Of a stretch of 64,000 nucleotides of DNA, positions 62,051-64,000 are shown piece by piece. The position numbers and the translations under genes are program-made. This DNA comes from Streptomyces sp. B21-105 (GTDB lineage: Bacteria > Actinomycetota > Actinomycetes > Streptomycetales > Streptomycetaceae): the NCBI RefSeq assembly GCF_036898465.1, contig NZ_JARUMJ010000001.1:8866001-8930000 (forward strand), written 5' to 3'. The notes under the pieces were generated by a model. The model worked only from the letters and a program-made list of their open reading frames with translations. It did not search any database and was not told the DNA's origin. Every line of letters starts with the position of its first letter. Position 1 is the first letter of the stretch.

Positions 62051-62896
62051 GTGGCTGAGCGATGGAAAATGCGCGGCTTGGTCGGCGAACTGTCGGCCGA
62101 GTTCGTCGGCACCATGATTCTCATCCTCTTCGGCTGTGGCGTGGTGGCCCAGGTGGTCGCCGGCGGAGGGCTCACGACGCCGCCGGGAGGACTCGGCAAC
62201 CACGACAGCATCGCCTGGGCCTGGGGCCTCGGCGTCACTCTGGGCGTATACGTCGCGGCGCGACTGAGCGGCGCCCATCTCAATCCCGCGGTGACGGTCG
62301 CCCTGGCCGCGTTCAAGGGCTTCCCGTGGAGCAAGGTCGCTCCCTACGCGGTGGCCCAGACCGCCGGCGCCTTCGTGGCGGCCCTCATCGTGCGGTGGAA
62401 CTACACCGAGGCACTGGCGAAGGCCGACCCCGGGCACACCATCAAGACGCAGGGCGTGTTCTCCACGCTCCCCGCCAACGGCAATCCGAACCTGCCGGTC
62501 CACGAGTGGGGCGCGTTCCGCGACCAGGTCATCGGCACCGCGATCCTGCTCCTGCTGATCCTGGCCGTCACGGACCTGCTGAACACGCCGCCGGGCGCCA
62601 ACCTGGCCCCGTTCATCGTCGGTCTGATCGTCGTGGCCATCGGCATGGCGTGGGGCACCAACGCCGGCTACGCGATCAACCCGGCCCGCGACTTCGGGCC
62701 CCGACTGGCCAGCTTCTTCACCGGCTACGGCGGAGCATGGCGAGATCAGTACGGGAACTTCTACTTCTGGGTGCCGATCATCGGTCCCCTGATCGGCGGC
62801 CTGCTCGGCGCCGGGCTCTACAAGGCCTTCATCGGCCGGTTCCTGCCGACGGCGGAGCCGGAGCCTCCCGGCCGCGTTCCGGCCCCCGAGGAATGA
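62051..62896 (+). CDS. glpF: Glycerol facilitator (aquaglyceroporin GlpF)
   Basis: The 281-residue membrane channel has six helices and the two half-helix signatures HLNPAVTVALA and AINPARDFGPRL. The Asp after the second NPA motif (NPARD) is characteristic of glycerol-conducting members rather than water channels. GTG 62051 follows GGGAAG; ATG 62069 (MRGLVGEL) is also possible. The glycerol kinase gene follows after 24 bases, forming the usual glpFK operon. No GylR-type regulator gene is directly upstream. Confidence 0.92.
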   Translation: MAERWKMRGLVGELSAEFVGTMILILFGCGVVAQVVAGGGLTTPPGGLGNHDSIAWAWGLGVTLGVYVAARLSGAHLNPAVTVALAAFKGFPWSKVAPYAVAQTAGAFVAALIVRWNYTEALAKADPGHTIKTQGVFSTLPANGNPNLPVHEWGAFRDQVIGTAILLLLILAVTDLLNTPPGANLAPFIVGLIVVAIGMAWGTNAGYAINPARDFGPRLASFFTGYGGAWRDQYGNFYFWVPIIGPLIGGLLGAGLYKAFIGRFLPTAEPEPPGRVPAPEE

Positions 62897-62920
62897 CCCC
62901 CACAGCAGAGGCGGCAACTC

Positions 62921-64000
62921 ATGGCTGACTTCGTGGGCGCGGTGGACCAAGGCACCACCAGCACCCGTTTCATGATCTTCGACCACTCCGGCAACGAGGT
63001 GGCGAAGCACCAGCTGGAGCACGCCCAGATCCTCCCGCGCTCGGGATGGGTCGAACACGATCCGGTGGAGATCTGGGAGCGCACCAACTCGGTGATCCAG
63101 AACGCGCTGCGGCACGGCAACCTCGCACCCGAGGACCTGGCCGCGATCGGCATCACCAACCAGCGCGAGACCACCGTGGTGTGGGACCCGCGCAACGGGC
63201 GCCCCTACTACAACGCCATCGTCTGGCAGGACACCCGCACCGACTCCATCGCGGCCGCCCTGGAGCGCTCGGGCCGGGGCGAGGTGATCCGCCGCAAGGC
63301 GGGGCTGCCGCCGGCCACCTACTTCTCCGGCGGCAAGATCCAGTGGATCCTGGAGAACGTCGACGGCGTCCGCGAAGCGGCGGAAGCAGGCCACGCCCTC
63401 TTCGGCAACACGGACGCGTGGGTCCTGTGGAACCTCACCGGCGGTCCCGACGGCGGTGTCCACGCCACCGACGTGACCAACGCCAGCCGCACCATGCTGA
63501 TGGACCTGGAGACCCTCGACTGGGACGACGAACTGCTGGGCTTCTTCGACATCCCCCGGCGGATGCTGCCCACGATCAACCCGTCCTCCCACCGCGAGGC
63601 GTTCGGCGTGACCCGCACCTCGCGGCCGCTCCGCGCCGCCATCCCCATCGCCGGAGTGCTCGGCGACCAGCAGGCGGCCACCGTGGGACAGGTCTGCTAC
63701 GCGCCGGGCGAAGCCAAGAACACCTACGGCACGGGCAACTTCCTGGTCCTCAACACCGGTACCGAGCTGGTCCGTTCGCAGCACGGTCTGCTGACCACCG
63801 TGGCGTACCAGTTCGGCGACAGCCCGGCGGTCTACGCCCTGGAGGGTTCCATCGCCGTCACCGGGTCGGCGGTGCAGTGGCTGCGCGACCAGATGAAGAT
63901 CATCAAGGATGCGGCGGAGAGCGAGACACTGGCGCGCACCGTCGACGACAACGGCGGAATGTACTTCGTTCCCGCCTTCTCCGGCCTGTTCGCTCCGTAC
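62921..64000 (+). CDS. glpK: Glycerol kinase, 3' part outside the window
   Basis: The 360 residues visible are the N-terminal two thirds of an FGGY-family glycerol kinase. The phosphate-binding motif is [17 protein letters not shown]. The conserved [12 protein letters not shown] and AIVWQDTRT follow, with [15 protein letters not shown] and [13 protein letters not shown] further on. It phosphorylates glycerol to sn-glycerol 3-phosphate, trapping what GlpF admits. ATG 62921 starts the frame, which is open to the right edge. Confidence 0.95.
   Translation, partial: MADFVGAVDQGTTSTRFMIFDHSGNEVAKHQLEHAQILPRSGWVEHDPVEIWERTNSVIQNALRHGNLAPEDLAAIGITNQRETTVVWDPRNGRPYYNAIVWQDTRTDSIAAALERSGRGEVIRRKAGLPPATYFSGGKIQWILENVDGVREAAEAGHALFGNTDAWVLWNLTGGPDGGVHATDVTNASRTMLMDLETLDWDDELLGFFDIPRRMLPTINPSSHREAFGVTRTSRPLRAAIPIAGVLGDQQAATVGQVCYAPGEAKNTYGTGNFLVLNTGTELVRSQHGLLTTVAYQFGDSPAVYALEGSIAVTGSAVQWLRDQMKIIKDAAESETLARTVDDNGGMYFVPAFSGLFAPY

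Noticed and set aside
1..64000. CRISPR array
   Set aside because: The tandem repeats seen (9-base at 61896, 7-base at 48319, 15-base at 55082, 8-base at 3919) lack spacers of constant length.
1..64000. Biosynthetic gene cluster
   Set aside because: No ketosynthase, NRPS, terpene synthase or RiPP precursor with maturase was seen; the rifampin phosphotransferase and MFS gene alone do not support one.
1..64000. tRNA or rRNA genes
   Set aside because: No cloverleaf-like sequence with the conserved TTCGA arm or rRNA core motifs was noticed in the gene-free stretches; a tRNA scan would settle it.

Overview
The window has the hallmarks of a Streptomyces-type actinobacterial chromosome: very high G+C, codons ending mostly in G or C, frequent GTG starts (one TTG), purine-rich ribosome binding sites and many secreted proteins and lipoproteins. 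No rRNA, tRNA, CRISPR array or large biosynthetic gene cluster is visible. The content looks like an accessory or arm-like region made of catabolic operons, secreted enzymes, paired regulators and several gene remnants.

Region by region. (1) 1-1740: an IS200/IS605-type element, with tnpA running off the left edge and a frameshifted tnpB, followed by a polypurine tract. (2) 1.7-4.8 kb: a snapalysin-like protease, a DUF3105 protein, a small His/Cys-rich exported protein and a necrosis-inducing NPP1-type (NLP) protein. (3) 4.9-7.6 kb: an RNA-repair cassette (T4 Rnl1-like RNA ligase plus polynucleotide kinase/phosphatase) with a divergent gyrase-B fragment gene. (4) 7.9-17.9 kb: a beta-propeller-like protein, then a glycan-use operon on the minus strand (binding protein, two permeases, GH42 beta-galactosidase, secreted sialidase-fold protein with a ricin-type domain) and its LacI regulator. 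(5) 18.2-28.2 kb: a GntR/FadR regulator and a ribose-type ABC importer on the minus strand, divergent from five overlapping genes for non-phosphorylative L-fucose breakdown. (6) 28.4-36.6 kb: two tandem MuiA/DUF4139 proteins, lipoproteins, a membrane-anchored Mrr-like nuclease-domain protein and an RsbW-like ATPase. (7) 37-41.6 kb: MsrA, an MMPL/LuxR chimeric pseudogene, a small cassette flanked by two IclR regulators, and a cold-shock protein. (8) 41.8-53.4 kb: glutamate-synthase-like and pyruvate-oxidase-like genes, a SigB/SigF-family sigma factor, small stress-type proteins, RraA-like protein, MFS exporter, a second gyrase-B-like ATPase remnant and acetyltransferases. (9) 53.5-57.5 kb: a rifampin phosphotransferase (rph) with a rifamycin-associated-element-like palindrome upstream, then an anthrone-oxygenase-like membrane protein and TetR regulator sharing two palindromic operators. 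(10) 57.9-64 kb: GH15 trehalase/glucoamylase-like enzyme, SDR, SHOCT and DUF6325 proteins, a possible 25-residue microprotein with ten cysteines, and glpF-glpK (glpK cut by the right edge).

How parts work together: the GH42 operon should import and cut a galactose-containing glycan under LacI control. The fucose locus should import a deoxy-sugar and oxidise it towards pyruvate and lactate under the GntR regulator. The RNA ligase and end-healing enzyme should reseal broken RNAs. Rph gives rifamycin inactivation. The glpFK pair takes up and phosphorylates glycerol. Functional statements rest on sequence motifs recognised by eye; no database search was possible.
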